A stretch of 64,000 bases of DNA. Origin: Luteimonas mephitis DSM 12574 (lineage in GTDB: Bacteria > Pseudomonadota > Gammaproteobacteria > Xanthomonadales > Xanthomonadaceae). Under the pieces are notes generated by a model. The model did not search any database and was not told where the DNA came from. It saw only the letters and a list, made by a program, of their open reading frames with translations. The DNA is taken from positions 1-64,000 of the forward strand of contig NZ_KE383817.1 in assembly GCF_000422305.1 (NCBI RefSeq), written 5' to 3'. This document shows positions 48,258-57,715 of the stretch, piece after piece; position 1 is the stretch's first letter, and each line of letters begins with the position of its first letter. The translations under genes and the position numbers were made by a program.

Positions 48258-49727
48258 GTGAGCAAGCCCACCGACAAGCCCACCCACCTCACCACCCAGT
48301 TCGGCGCCCCGGTGCCCGACAACCAGAACAGCCTGACCGCCGGCCCGCGCGGCCCGCTGCTGTCGCAGGACGTGTGGCTCAACGAGAAGCTGGCCAACTT
48401 CGTGCGCGAGGTGATCCCGGAGCGGCGCATGCACGCCAAGGGCTCGGGCGCCTTCGGCACCTTCACCGTGACCCACGACATCACGAAATACACGCGTGCG
48501 GCGATCTTCTCCAAGGTCGGCAAGAAGACCGAGATGTTCGCCCGCTTCACCACGGTGGCGGGCGAGCGCGGCGCGGCGGACGCCGAGCGCGACATCCGCG
48601 GCTTCGCGCTGAAGTTCTATACCGAGGAAGGCAACTGGGACATGGTGGGCAACAACACCCCCGTGTTCTTCATCCGCGATCCGCGCAAGTTCCCCGACCT
48701 CAACAAGGCGGTCAAGCGCGACCCGCGCACCAACATGCGCTCGGCCACCAACAACTGGGACTGGTGGACACTGCTGCCCGAGGCACTGCACCAGGTCACC
48801 ATCGTCATGAGCGACCGCGGCATCCCGGCCAGCTACCGCCACATGCACGGCTTCGGCTCGCACACCTACAGCTTCTGGAACGCCGCCGGCGAGCGCTTCT
48901 GGGTCAAGTTCCACTTCCGCACCCAGCAGGGCATCAGGAACCTCACCGACGCCGAGGCCACCGAAATTGTCGGCAACGACCGCGAGAGCCACCAGCGCGA
49001 CCTGTTCGATGCGATCGAACGCGGCGATTTCCCGAAGTGGACGATGTACATCCAGGTGATGCCCGAGACCGACGCCGAGAAAGTGCCCTACCACCCGTTC
49101 GACCTGACCAAGGTGTGGCCGAAGGGCGACTACCCGCTGATCGAGGTCGGCGAGCTCGAGCTCAACCGCAACCCGGAGAACTTCTTCGCCGACGTGGAGC
49201 AGAGCGCGTTTGCGCCGTCCAACCTGGTGCCTGGCATCAGCGCCTCGCCGGACAGGATGCTGCAGGCGCGCCTGTTCAACTACGCCGACGCGCAGCGCTA
49301 CCGGCTGGGCGTCAACTACCACCAGATCCCGGTCAACGCCGCGCGCTGCCCGGTGCACAGCAACCACCGCGACGGCGCCGGCCGCATGGACGGCAACTAC
49401 GGTGGCCTGCCGCACTACGAGCCCAACAGCTTCCACCAGTGGCAGGAACAGCCGCAGTACCGCGAGCCACCGCTGAAGATCAGCGGCAACCTGGCGGACT
49501 GGTTCAACTACCGCGAAGACGACGCCGACTACTACAAGCAGCCCGGCGACCTGTTCCGCCTGATGTCGCCGGAGCAGCAGCAGGCGCTGTTCGACAATAC
49601 CGCCCGCGCGATGGGCGACGCGCCCGACTTCATCAAGCAGCGCCACGTCGACAACTGCAGCAAGGCCGACCCCGCCTATGGCGCCGGGGTGGAAGCGGCG
49701 CTGCGCAAACTGGGTGCGTTTGCCTGA
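48258..49727 (+). CDS. katA: Monofunctional heme catalase, small-subunit type
   Basis: A 489-residue catalase. The distal His59 is in [12 protein letters not shown], the catalytic Asn at about 133 in VGNNTPVFF, and the heme-ligand Tyr near 342 in [14 protein letters not shown]. It splits hydrogen peroxide to water and oxygen in the cytoplasm; no signal peptide is present. The size and text fit clade 3 catalases, which bind NADPH. Start is GTG 48258 with GGGAG eight bases upstream. A hairpin follows at 49801. Confidence 0.95.
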   Translation: MSKPTDKPTHLTTQFGAPVPDNQNSLTAGPRGPLLSQDVWLNEKLANFVREVIPERRMHAKGSGAFGTFTVTHDITKYTRAAIFSKVGKKTEMFARFTTVAGERGAADAERDIRGFALKFYTEEGNWDMVGNNTPVFFIRDPRKFPDLNKAVKRDPRTNMRSATNNWDWWTLLPEALHQVTIVMSDRGIPASYRHMHGFGSHTYSFWNAAGERFWVKFHFRTQQGIRNLTDAEATEIVGNDRESHQRDLFDAIERGDFPKWTMYIQVMPETDAEKVPYHPFDLTKVWPKGDYPLIEVGELELNRNPENFFADVEQSAFAPSNLVPGISASPDRMLQARLFNYADAQRYRLGVNYHQIPVNAARCPVHSNHRDGAGRMDGNYGGLPHYEPNSFHQWQEQPQYREPPLKISGNLADWFNYREDDADYYKQPGDLFRLMSPEQQQALFDNTARAMGDAPDFIKQRHVDNCSKADPAYGAGVEAALRKLGAFA

Positions 49728-49800
49728 CCGACCCTGCGCGACGACGCGCTGGGCAAGCTGCCACCGGTCAACTGCTGCACCATCGCTGACAGGAACAACT

Positions 49801-49828
49801 CGCCGCGGCTCCGCATGGCGCCGCGGCG
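49801..49828 (+). terminator. Hairpin terminator after katA
   Basis: A 9-bp perfect stem CGCCGCGGC / GCCGCGGCG with a 10-base loop, followed by TTCTTGTC on the plus strand, 73 bases after the catalase stop. Confidence 0.65.
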
Positions 49829-49970
49829 TTCTTGTCACTGCAGGCGCCCGGCTGGCAGCAAGCGGGCACCCGCGCAGCGGAGCCCCCTCCCCGAAGAGCG
49901 GACGGGGCACTTATTCCCGTGGCGAATGCCCGGCACGAACGCCGCTGCCTCCAGCCCTTCAGCCCGGCGC

Positions 49971-49984
49971 TTGACCCAGGTCAA
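49971..49984. promoter_or_regulatory. FNR/Anr/Dnr-type operator upstream of the nor operon
   Basis: TTGACCCAGGTCAA is a perfect TTGAC-N4-GTCAA palindrome, close to the FNR/Dnr consensus TTGAT-N4-ATCAA. It lies 108 bases before the first gene of the nitric oxide reductase operon, whose relatives are controlled by oxygen- and NO-sensing CRP/FNR-family activators. Confidence 0.7.
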
Positions 49985-50091
49985 TTACTTCTTCCGGCGA
50001 TGCTGCCAGCGTAGGTCCAGGGTTCGAAGAAGCATCCGGAAACCGCGCCGATGATCGGCATCGCGGGCCAGCCAGCCATGGGGGAGTGTTC

Positions 50092-50364
50092 ATGCGCACT
50101 CGCATCATCGATCTGGGGCTTTCGTTCATTGCCAGCGTAGCGGCCCTGTTCCTGTCATGGCCGTACTGGCGCGACTTCGAGTACTGGCCTGAGTCGCAAC
50201 TGGCTTGGCTGGCCTACCTTGTCGTGGGCCTTGCCCTCGCGGTGTACGTGTTCCATGTTTTCATCGGCGTCCTGCGCACCCTGTTCGAGCACGATGCGCT
50301 CGAACGCGCCGCGACAGCCGGCGAAAGCGGCGAACGAATCGCCGGCAAGGGGGACGCGCCATGA
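50092..50364 (+). CDS. Small two-span membrane protein of the nor operon
   Basis: A 90-residue protein with two hydrophobic helices (about 6-26 and 36-62) and a charged C-terminal tail (HDALERAATAGESGERIAGK). ATG 50092 has GGGGAG upstream and is preferred to GTG 50086. Its stop overlaps the norC start (ATGA), so it is translated with the reductase and may help its assembly or heme supply. I do not recognise a family. Confidence 0.7.
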   Translation: MRTRIIDLGLSFIASVAALFLSWPYWRDFEYWPESQLAWLAYLVVGLALAVYVFHVFIGVLRTLFEHDALERAATAGESGERIAGKGDAP

Positions 50365-51335
50365 CCTGCGCTCCCGGCAAACCCTGCGAAGAAGGCCGCA
50401 AGCGCCGCGGCGCCTTCGGGATACTGGGGGTGATGGCGCTCATTTTTGTCGCGCTGTCCGTCGCGTCCTTCCTGAAGTCGCGCAACCAGGCCGTCCCCGC
50501 CAACGTGAGTTACGGCGTGCACTCGGCCGTGGACGGCAAGCGCGTGTTCCAGGCCTACAACTGCATGGGCTGCCATACCCTGCTCGGCAACGGCGCTTAC
50601 CTGGGGCCGGACCTGACCAACATCTACGAGCATGCGGGACCCGCATGGCTGGAGGCATTCCTGCCTTCGGCCGGTGGCTGGCCCACCGCCACCGCCGTGC
50701 AGGTCCACCTGCAGGGATCCGGGCCGTCTGCCGCCGGCGGCACCAATTCCCTGGATGCGTATTTCAAGCAGTATCCGGGAGCCGCCGAGCGCGTGCATCG
50801 GCGTGGCGGGGGCACCACCCACATGCCGAACCTGTCGTTCCGGCCGAACGAGGTCGCTCGGCTGATCGCTTTCCTCAAGTACACCTCGGAGATGAACACC
50901 GAAGGCTGGCCGCCCAAGCCCAAGGTCGACGGACTCGGCTTCGCCCTCGCCACGCCGATGCCGGGCCTTGCCGCGGCCGATGCGGGCGCCGGCAACCCGG
51001 CGGCAGGCCCGGATGCCCAGGCTGCGATCGATCCTGCCGCGCACGGCGGGCAGCTGGTGAAGCAGAGCGGCTGCACCGCCTGCCATGCGCCGGACACGAC
51101 CAGGCTGGTCGGACCGGGCTGGGGCGGCCTGTACGGCTCCACCGTTACCCTGGCCGACGGCAGCACCGTCCAGGCCGACGACGCCTACCTGGCCGCATCG
51201 ATCCGCACCCCTGACGCACAGGTCGCATCGGGTTACCCACCCGGCCTCATGCCGAGCTACGCGGCCATGCTCGACGACGATCAGGTGAACGCCATCGTGG
51301 CCTACCTCCGCACCTTGTCGGGAGCAGGACAATGA
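50361..51335 (+). CDS. norC: Nitric oxide reductase cytochrome c subunit NorC, with an extra C-terminal cytochrome c domain
   Basis: A 324-residue protein, about twice the usual NorC length. An N-terminal membrane anchor (about 18-38) precedes the NorC domain with heme site C68-M-G-C71-H72, possible axial Met155, and the typical end TSEMNTEGWPP. After an Ala/Gly-rich linker (about 195-226) comes a second cytochrome c domain with C238-T-A-C241-H242, Met297 and YAAMLDDDQVNAIVAYLRTL, resembling the C-terminal cytochrome c of some cytochrome oxidase subunits II. Electrons would pass from the second heme to the first and on to NorB. ATGA overlaps link it to both neighbours. Confidence 0.88.
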   Translation: MTCAPGKPCEEGRKRRGAFGILGVMALIFVALSVASFLKSRNQAVPANVSYGVHSAVDGKRVFQAYNCMGCHTLLGNGAYLGPDLTNIYEHAGPAWLEAFLPSAGGWPTATAVQVHLQGSGPSAAGGTNSLDAYFKQYPGAAERVHRRGGGTTHMPNLSFRPNEVARLIAFLKYTSEMNTEGWPPKPKVDGLGFALATPMPGLAAADAGAGNPAAGPDAQAAIDPAAHGGQLVKQSGCTACHAPDTTRLVGPGWGGLYGSTVTLADGSTVQADDAYLAASIRTPDAQVASGYPPGLMPSYAAMLDDDQVNAIVAYLRTLSGAGQ

Positions 51336-53041
51336 TCCAGATCCAGTACGACACCCAGCGGTTGAGCATGCGCTTCTTCATGCTGATGCTGGTGCTGTTC
51401 ATCATCCAGGTCGGCTTCGGCATGCTCATCGCGCTGCAGCACATCGACCCGGCACTGCTGGCCGGCACGCTCAATTTCAACATCGCCCGCGCCGAACACC
51501 TCAACCTCGGCATCATCTGGATCCTGTCCGGATTCATCGGCACGATCCTGTTCGTCGGACCGCTGCTGTCCAAGCGCGAACTGGCCTCGCCCTGGCTGAT
51601 CAAGTTCCTGTTCTACGCGCTGGTGGCGGTGACGATCTGGAACGTGATCGCACAGAGCTTCGCCAGCAGCGGCATCGCAGGCTGGTGGATGGGACAGCCG
51701 TGGATACAGGAGGGCCTGGAATACCTGGAGGCCGGGCGCGTGGCCGACATCATCATCCTGGTCGGCTTCTCGATCCTGGCCTACGTCGTGCTGCGCACCT
51801 TCCCGCCGCGCAAGGAGTGGAACGAGATCCACTGGGGCCTGGCGCTGGGCGTGGTCGCGCTGACCCTGGTGTGGATCTTCGGGCTGTTCTTCATCGAGCG
51901 CCAGGACGTCAGCGAGTATTTCCGCTGGTATGTCGTGCACTACTGGGTGGAGGGCGTGTGGGAGGTCATCCACATCAGCCTGATCGGCTTCCTGCTGGTG
52001 CTGCTGTTCGACGCCAACGTCAAGAGCGTGGGCTACGCGGTGTTCTGGGGCGTGGCGCTGGTCTGGCTGTCGGGGCTGATCGGCAACGCGCACCACTACT
52101 TCTGGATCGGCACGCCGGAGTTCTGGCAGTTCTGGGGCTCGCTGTTTAGCGCGCTGGAGCCGCTGCCGCTGATTTTCTGCTTCTGGCACATCTACCTGGA
52201 CGCGCACAATGACCGGAAGCCGCTGAAGAATGCGCCGGCGTTCTACTTCATCCTCGGCTCGGTGGTCCTCGAGCAGGTCGGCGCCGGCATCCTGGGCTTC
52301 ACCATGACCTTCGCGCTGACCAACGTCTGGTCGCACGGCACCTGGGTCACGCCCAGCCACGCTCACCTGGCGCTGTTCGGCACCTTCGGGATGCTCGGCA
52401 TCGCCGCTGCGTACTACGCGGTGCCATTGATGCGCGGATTGAAGGACTACGACGAACGCATGGGCAAGCTCGCGTTCTGGCTGGTCTTCACCGGCATGCT
52501 CGGGATGGCGTTCGCGTTCGCATTGGGCGGTACCGTGCAGGTGTTCGCCTACCGTACGCTGGGCCTGGACTGGTTTGGCGGCGACATCTTCCCGGCGATG
52601 AACTTCTTCAAGGTCCTGGTGCCGGTCTTCGGCACGCTGTTCACGATCGGCGGCCTGCTGATTGCCTACGACCTGATCACGATGGGCTACCGCGCGCCGG
52701 CCGGCGCGCCGGCGAAAACGGTCCACGCCAACCCGGGCGGCACGCGGTTCGCCACCGGCTGGGGCCGCTACCTCACCGGCTACGAAAGCGGCATCTGGTT
52801 GCTGGGCATGTGGTTCTTCGGCGCCGTGATCACGTTTGGACTGCTCAGCTTCAACCTCGCCAGCGTGCAGGCCGGTAATCCGACGCTGCCCTACCTGCTG
52901 GCTTCGATCGGCTATCCGGGACTGCTGCTGGTCACGTTGCTGTTCGTGTGGCGCTTCCTTGCATCGATGGAATCGCGGGCAAGCGAACCCGCAACCATCC
53001 TCGACGGCCCCTCAAGCCAGGCGCTGGGCCAGGCGGGATAG
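51332..53041 (+). CDS. norB: Nitric oxide reductase large subunit NorB
   Basis: A 569-residue 12-helix heme-copper-oxidase-like protein. Key segments are VVHYWVEGVWEVIHIS (His and FeB-region Glu), LIGNAHHYFWIGTP (the FeB His pair) and THAHLA-like TPSHAHLALFGTFG (heme ligands). It reduces two NO to N2O with electrons from NorC at the outer face of the inner membrane. The start ATG overlaps the norC stop (ATGA). There is no NorZ/qNor N-terminal extension. norD and norQ are not found next to it; the next gene is the convergent hslR. Confidence 0.95.
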   Translation: MIQIQYDTQRLSMRFFMLMLVLFIIQVGFGMLIALQHIDPALLAGTLNFNIARAEHLNLGIIWILSGFIGTILFVGPLLSKRELASPWLIKFLFYALVAVTIWNVIAQSFASSGIAGWWMGQPWIQEGLEYLEAGRVADIIILVGFSILAYVVLRTFPPRKEWNEIHWGLALGVVALTLVWIFGLFFIERQDVSEYFRWYVVHYWVEGVWEVIHISLIGFLLVLLFDANVKSVGYAVFWGVALVWLSGLIGNAHHYFWIGTPEFWQFWGSLFSALEPLPLIFCFWHIYLDAHNDRKPLKNAPAFYFILGSVVLEQVGAGILGFTMTFALTNVWSHGTWVTPSHAHLALFGTFGMLGIAAAYYAVPLMRGLKDYDERMGKLAFWLVFTGMLGMAFAFALGGTVQVFAYRTLGLDWFGGDIFPAMNFFKVLVPVFGTLFTIGGLLIAYDLITMGYRAPAGAPAKTVHANPGGTRFATGWGRYLTGYESGIWLLGMWFFGAVITFGLLSFNLASVQAGNPTLPYLLASIGYPGLLLVTLLFVWRFLASMESRASEPATILDGPSSQALGQAG

Positions 53042-53059
53042 TACGGCGCCTGCATCGCC

Positions 53060-53497
<438 letters not shown>

Positions 53498-53598
53498 CGG
53501 CACGATCTTATAGCCACCGCGGGCCGTCGTCCCCGGGGCCAGGCCCCCATCGCCGATCCGCGCACGGATGCATCACGCAAGTCTGACAAGATGTTGCG

Positions 53599-55047
53599 AT
53601 GACGAAACCATCCCGTGACCTCACCCAGGGCCCCATCGGCCGCACCCTGTTCGTGTTCGCGCTGCCGATCATGGCCGGCAACGTGCTGCAGTCGCTCAAC
53701 GGCTCGGTCAACGCGATCTGGGTGGGCCGCTTCCTCGGCGAGGAGGCGCTCACCGCGACCGCGAACGCCAACAACATCATGTTCTTCCTGATCGGCGCGG
53801 TGTTCGGCGTCGGCATGGCCGCGACCATCCTGGTCGCGCAGGCGATCGGCGCGAAGAACACCGCGCAGGCCAAGCGCGTGATCGGCACCAGCGCGACGTT
53901 CTTCTTCCTCGTGTCGCTGGCGATCGCCTTCGCCGGCCTGCCGCTGTCGCGGCATATCCTGGTGTGGATGGCGACGCCGGCCGCGGCACTGCCGCTGGCC
54001 GAGGCCTACCTGCGCATCATCTTCATGGCGGTGCCGTTCCTGTACATGTTCGCATTCCTGTCGGCGATCCTGCGCGGTGCGGGCGATACGCGCACGCCGT
54101 TCGTGTTCCTGATGCTGGCGGTGCTGCTGGACATCGTGTTCAACCCGCTGCTGATCTTCGGCATCGGCCCGCTGCCGGAGATGGGCATCGCCGGCTCGGC
54201 AATGTCGACGCTGGTCGCCAACCTGGTCAGCCTGGCTGCGATGCTGCTGTGGCTGCGCCATCGCCGCCATCCGCTGTGGATCAGCCGGCATGAGAGCGCT
54301 GTCTACCGGCCCGACCCGGCGATTCTCCGCGCACTGGTGATCAAGGGCGTGCCGATGGGCCTGCAGATGATCGTGATCTCGCTGGCGATGATCATGATGA
54401 TCAGCATGGTCAATGCCCATGGCGTCGACTACGCCTCCGCTTATGGCGCCGCGCTGCAGCTGTGGACCTACATCCAGATGCCGGCGATGGCGATCGGCGC
54501 GGCGTGCTCGTCGATGGCGGCGCAGAACGTCGGCGCCGGGCGCTGGGACCGGGTCAACGCCACGGCGCGCACCGGCACCGCGTTCAACTTCCTGATGACC
54601 GGCTTGCTGATCGCGCCGGTGATCCTGTTCGACCACACCACCCTGTCACTGTTCCTGCCCGACGGCAGCGCGGCGCTGGAACACGGCCGCCACCTCAACC
54701 ACATCGCGGTGTGGTCGTTCCTGTTCTTCGGCGTGAGCTTCGTCATCTCCGGCGTCGTTCGCGCCACCGGGGCGGTGATCCCGCCGCTGGTGATCCTGGG
54801 CATCGCGATGTGGGGCATCCGCATCCCGTTCGCCGACCTGCTGCAGCCGGCGCTGGGCATCGACGCGATCTGGTGGAGCTTTCCGGTCAGCGCGCTGTGC
54901 TCGATGCTGATGTCGATGGCGTACTACCGCTGGGGCAACTGGCGCCAGGCGAAGATGCTCGAGCCGGATCCGGATGCAATCGCAGTGCCTTCGGAAGTGC
55001 CGTCGCAGGCGCCTTCGCCGGTGGCGGACCAGGGGCCGCGATCATGA
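53599..55047 (+). CDS. MATE family multidrug efflux transporter
   Basis: A 482-residue protein with 12 hydrophobic segments in two homologous halves: PIMAGNVLQSLNGSVNAIWVG at the N-terminus and GVPMGLQMIVISLAMIMMIS at the start of the second half. This is the NorM/DinF-type MATE pattern, exporting organic cations with Na+ or H+ entry. The N-terminal DLTQGPIGRTLFVFALP is typical of the MATE group in this family. Substrate unknown. Confidence 0.9.
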   Translation: MTKPSRDLTQGPIGRTLFVFALPIMAGNVLQSLNGSVNAIWVGRFLGEEALTATANANNIMFFLIGAVFGVGMAATILVAQAIGAKNTAQAKRVIGTSATFFFLVSLAIAFAGLPLSRHILVWMATPAAALPLAEAYLRIIFMAVPFLYMFAFLSAILRGAGDTRTPFVFLMLAVLLDIVFNPLLIFGIGPLPEMGIAGSAMSTLVANLVSLAAMLLWLRHRRHPLWISRHESAVYRPDPAILRALVIKGVPMGLQMIVISLAMIMMISMVNAHGVDYASAYGAALQLWTYIQMPAMAIGAACSSMAAQNVGAGRWDRVNATARTGTAFNFLMTGLLIAPVILFDHTTLSLFLPDGSAALEHGRHLNHIAVWSFLFFGVSFVISGVVRATGAVIPPLVILGIAMWGIRIPFADLLQPALGIDAIWWSFPVSALCSMLMSMAYYRWGNWRQAKMLEPDPDAIAVPSEVPSQAPSPVADQGPRS

Positions 55048-55190
55048 CGGCGGCAGGCGACATGCGGCCGCAAGGGCGGCGGAAACCGCGACGCCTTCCC
55101 CGTGCAAGGCATAGCGGCTTCCGCCGCTCTTGCGAATAGCCGGGAATCGGTTGCCACCGTTTTCACGGCGGAGAACAGTGCAAACGAAAA

Positions 55191-55210
55191 CGGCCACCCG
55201 AGGGTGGCCG
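55191..55210 (-). terminator. Rho-independent terminator of the rpsP-rimM-trmD-rplS operon
   Basis: CGGCCACCC / GGGTGGCCG, a 9-bp perfect stem with a two-base loop, lies 24 bases past the rplS stop; the minus strand continues TTTTCGTTTG. Confidence 0.82.
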
Positions 55211-55233
55211 TTCGTGCAGCGATGCCGGAGGAA

Positions 55234-55647
55234 TTACTCGGCAGCGGCAGCGGCGGCAGCCGCGGCGGCACGCGCCTTGGCGTTGCCGGCCAGGTCTTCC
55301 TTGATGCGCGCCTTCTTGCCTTCCAGCCCGCGCAGGTAGTACAGCTTGCCGGCGCGCACGGCGCCGCGGCGCTTGACTTCAACCGAGTCGATCGCGGCAC
55401 TGTGGCTCTGGAACACGCGCTCGACGCCGAAGCCGTGCGAAATCTTGCGCACGGTGAAGGCGGAGTTGAGGCCGGCGTTCTTCTTGCCGATGACCACGCC
55501 CTCGTAGGCCTGCACGCGCTCGCGGTTGCCTTCCTTGACCTTGACGTTGACGATGACCGTGTCGCCGGGACCGAAGTCGGGCAGCTTGCGCTGGGCCTGT
55601 TCGGTTTCGAAATTCTGCAGCAGCGTGTTGAGCGAAGGCTTGTTCAT
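55234..55647 (-). CDS. rplS: 50S ribosomal protein L19
   Basis: A 137-residue L19: [39 protein letters not shown] and [25 protein letters not shown]. It lies at the 30S-50S interface. The C-terminus adds a run of about ten Ala residues beyond the usual end. It is the last gene of the rpsP operon, 139 bases after trmD. Confidence 0.97.
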   Translation of the reverse strand: MNKPSLNTLLQNFETEQAQRKLPDFGPGDTVIVNVKVKEGNRERVQAYEGVVIGKKNAGLNSAFTVRKISHGFGVERVFQSHSAAIDSVEVKRRGAVRAGKLYYLRGLEGKKARIKEDLAGNAKARAAAAAAAAAAE

Positions 55648-55786
55648 GACGATGACCTGGGTTGCTTGCCTGTTGGGAATGCCTTGAAGGCGTTGTTGTA
55701 GCGCGAGTGCACGTGGACCCGCGTCTTGGCATGGGTGGAGCTAAGCGCGCAATTATAGCGGCAATTTTCCCTTGCGCGCTACGGGG

Positions 55787-56548
55787 TTACGTGGGCGTGC
55801 CGGGGCCATCGCCGGCCGCGCCGAGGAAGTCCTCCAGCAGCCGCCGATCCGCCGCGGACAGGGCCTCGCGGTCGACGAGGTCCGGACGCCGCAGCCAGGT
55901 CCTGCCCAGCGCCTGCTGGCGGCGCCAGCGGGCGATTTCGGCGTGGTTGCCGGACAGCAGCACCTCCGGGACCCTGCCCAGGGCGTGCTCGACCGGGCGG
56001 GTGTAGTGCGGGCAGTCGAGCAGGCCATCGCCCTCGAAGCTGTCCTGGACCGCGGATTCGGCGTCGTTCAGGGCGCCCTCCTGCAGCCGTGCCACCGCGT
56101 CGACCACCACCGCGGCGGCCAATTCGCCACCCGAGAGCACGTAGTCGCCGATCGAGATTTCCTCGTCCACTTCGGCCGCCAGCAGGCGTTCGTCGACGCC
56201 CTCGTAGCGACCGCACAGCAGGATCACGCGCGGCTCGGCAGCCAGTTCGCGGACCTTCGTCTGGGTCAGCGGCCGGCCCTGCGGGCTGAGGTAGACCACG
56301 CGCCCAGGCGCCGGATCGGCCGCGCGTGCGGCGGCAAGGCAGGCGCGCAGCGGGTCGATCAGCATCACCATGCCAGGGCCGCCGCCGAACGGGCGGTCAT
56401 CGACGCGACGATAGTTGCCCTCGGCGTGGTCGCGCGGATTCCAGCCGTGCAGCGACAGCAGCCCGCGCTCCTGCGCACGCCCGACGACGCCATGGCCGGC
56501 GACCTGGGCGACGAATTCGGGGAACAGGCTGACGATGTCGATGCGCAT
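55787..56548 (-). CDS. trmD: tRNA (guanine37-N1)-methyltransferase
   Basis: A 253-residue SPOUT-class enzyme. It begins [13 protein letters not shown] and has [28 protein letters not shown] and [15 protein letters not shown], the knotted SAM site. It methylates G37 next to the anticodon and prevents frameshifts. ATG 56548 matches the family start. It is separated from rimM by a repeat-bearing gap. Confidence 0.97.
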   Translation of the reverse strand: MRIDIVSLFPEFVAQVAGHGVVGRAQERGLLSLHGWNPRDHAEGNYRRVDDRPFGGGPGMVMLIDPLRACLAAARAADPAPGRVVYLSPQGRPLTQTKVRELAAEPRVILLCGRYEGVDERLLAAEVDEEISIGDYVLSGGELAAAVVVDAVARLQEGALNDAESAVQDSFEGDGLLDCPHYTRPVEHALGRVPEVLLSGNHAEIARWRRQQALGRTWLRRPDLVDREALSAADRRLLEDFLGAAGDGPGTPT

Positions 56549-56554
56549 GGAGCA

Positions 56555-56720
56555 GGGATTGGGGATTGGGGATTGGGGATTGGGGATTCGCAAACGCCGA
56601 CTCGGCTTTTGCGGGACGATTGCAGACGCGATCTCTCGCCAAAATCTGTGAACAGCCGGCGGCAGAAGAAACTGGTGTCGAGCCCGCCCTTGCGAATCAC
56701 GAATCACCCATCCTCAGCCA
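56555..56720. repeat. Heptamer tandem repeat and inverted-repeat element between rimM and trmD
   Basis: The region starts with about five copies of GGATTGG-type heptamers (56555-56590). A copy of GATTCGCAA (56585-56593) is matched by its reverse complement TTGCGAATC (56690-56698), followed by further GAATCAC units. The arrangement looks like a small intergenic element of the kind scattered in xanthomonad genomes. No protein is encoded. Confidence 0.65.
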
Positions 56721-56734
56721 CCAATCCCGACCCC

Positions 56735-57262
56735 TCAGAACTCGGCGTCCCAGTCGACGGTGACCACGCCATCGTCGAAATCGATGGAGACGATGTAATC
56801 CGGCTGCAGGAAGGGAATCATCCGCTCGCGTTCGCCTTCCGCCACCAGCACGTCGTTGGCGCCGGTGGAGAACAGGTGCGAAACGCGGCCGAAGTCGACG
56901 CCTTGGACGTTGACCACGCGCAGTCCTTCCAGGTCGACCCAGTAATACTCGCCGGGCTTCGGCGGCGGCAGCGCCGAACGCGCCACCCAGATTTCGCTGC
57001 CGCGCAGCGCCTCGGCGGCGTCACGATCAACGACTTCCGGGAACGTCGCGACGATGCCCTTCGCGGTCAGGCGTCCACGCGCGCCGGCCAGTTCGCGTTC
57101 CCGACCCTGCGCATCGCGCAGGATCCATGGCTGGTAGCGCAGGATCGCGTTGGCCGGTTCGGTGAACGACTCGAGCTTCAGTTCGCCACGCACGCCAAAC
57201 GCGCCGTGGACCCTGCCCAGCAGGACCATGCCCTGCAAGGGCCGGCGCGCCTCGGCTTCCAT
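56735..57262 (-). CDS. rimM: Ribosome maturation factor RimM
   Basis: A 175-residue protein with [22 protein letters not shown] and the PRC-barrel part [14 protein letters not shown]. It helps maturation of the 30S head with S19. ATG 57262 lies 34 bases after rpsP in the usual operon order. Confidence 0.95.
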   Translation of the reverse strand: MEAEARRPLQGMVLLGRVHGAFGVRGELKLESFTEPANAILRYQPWILRDAQGRERELAGARGRLTAKGIVATFPEVVDRDAAEALRGSEIWVARSALPPPKPGEYYWVDLEGLRVVNVQGVDFGRVSHLFSTGANDVLVAEGERERMIPFLQPDYIVSIDFDDGVVTVDWDAEF

Positions 57263-57296
57263 GTAAGCGATGGCCGCGCCGGGCGCGGCCGGTGCG

Positions 57297-57572
57297 TCAG
57301 GCAGCTTCGGCTGCCGGGGCAGCCGCGGCGACCTTGGTCGCTTCCTTGTACAGGTTGCGGACCTTGTCGGTCAGCTGAGCGCCCTGCCCGACCCAGTGGT
57401 CGACGCGGGCGATATCGAGCTCGATACGCTTCTCGGAGCCCGACGCGACGGGGTTGTAGAAACCCACGCGCTCGATGTTGCGGCCATCGCGTGCGCTGCG
57501 GTGGTCGGTGACGATGATGTGGTAGAAGGGGCGCTTCTTGGCGCCGCCACGGGTAAGGCGGATCTTGACCAT
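57297..57572 (-). CDS. rpsP: 30S ribosomal protein S16
   Basis: A 91-residue S16: [35 protein letters not shown] and ERVDHW-like [17 protein letters not shown]. The tail is Ala-rich. It is the first gene of the operon; the promoter should lie in 57573-57700. Confidence 0.97.
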   Translation of the reverse strand: MVKIRLTRGGAKKRPFYHIIVTDHRSARDGRNIERVGFYNPVASGSEKRIELDIARVDHWVGQGAQLTDKVRNLYKEATKVAAAAPAAEAA

Positions 57573-57648
57573 GATGTTCTCGTGTTGCCCAGTCGCCAGG
57601 ACGGCGAGGTAAGCCGGCGATTATAGCCAAGTCCCGCAGCCGTGGGTA

Positions 57649-57715
57649 GGCGCGGCGGATCGCAGGCGCGATCGCCGCGCCAGCGGCCCGGTCGCGCGCG
57701 AGGTGCGCTCCTACA
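57649..57715. repeat. REP-like palindromic element
   Basis: An imperfect hairpin (57649-57681; stem built on GGCGCGGCG and CGCCGCGCC around ATCGC/GCGAT) is followed by CGCGCGAGGTGCGCTCCTAC (to 57714), the reverse complement of a GTAGGAGCGCACC-type intergenic repeat common in Pseudomonas and Lysobacteraceae. The neighbouring gene's stop codon TAG lies inside this unit. Confidence 0.6.

Larger units (their letters stand above)
49728..50091. other. Intergenic region between katA and the nor operon
   Basis: This 364-bp gap holds a terminator-like hairpin (49801-49828) and the FNR/Dnr-type palindrome (49971-49984). No frame in it looks coding. It should contain the nor promoter. Confidence 0.6.

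Noticed and set aside
49728..49800. In-frame continuation after the katA stop that might be a lost catalase tail
   Set aside because: The catalase already has full clade 3 length, and the translated text after the stop has no similarity to catalase C-termini that I can recognise.
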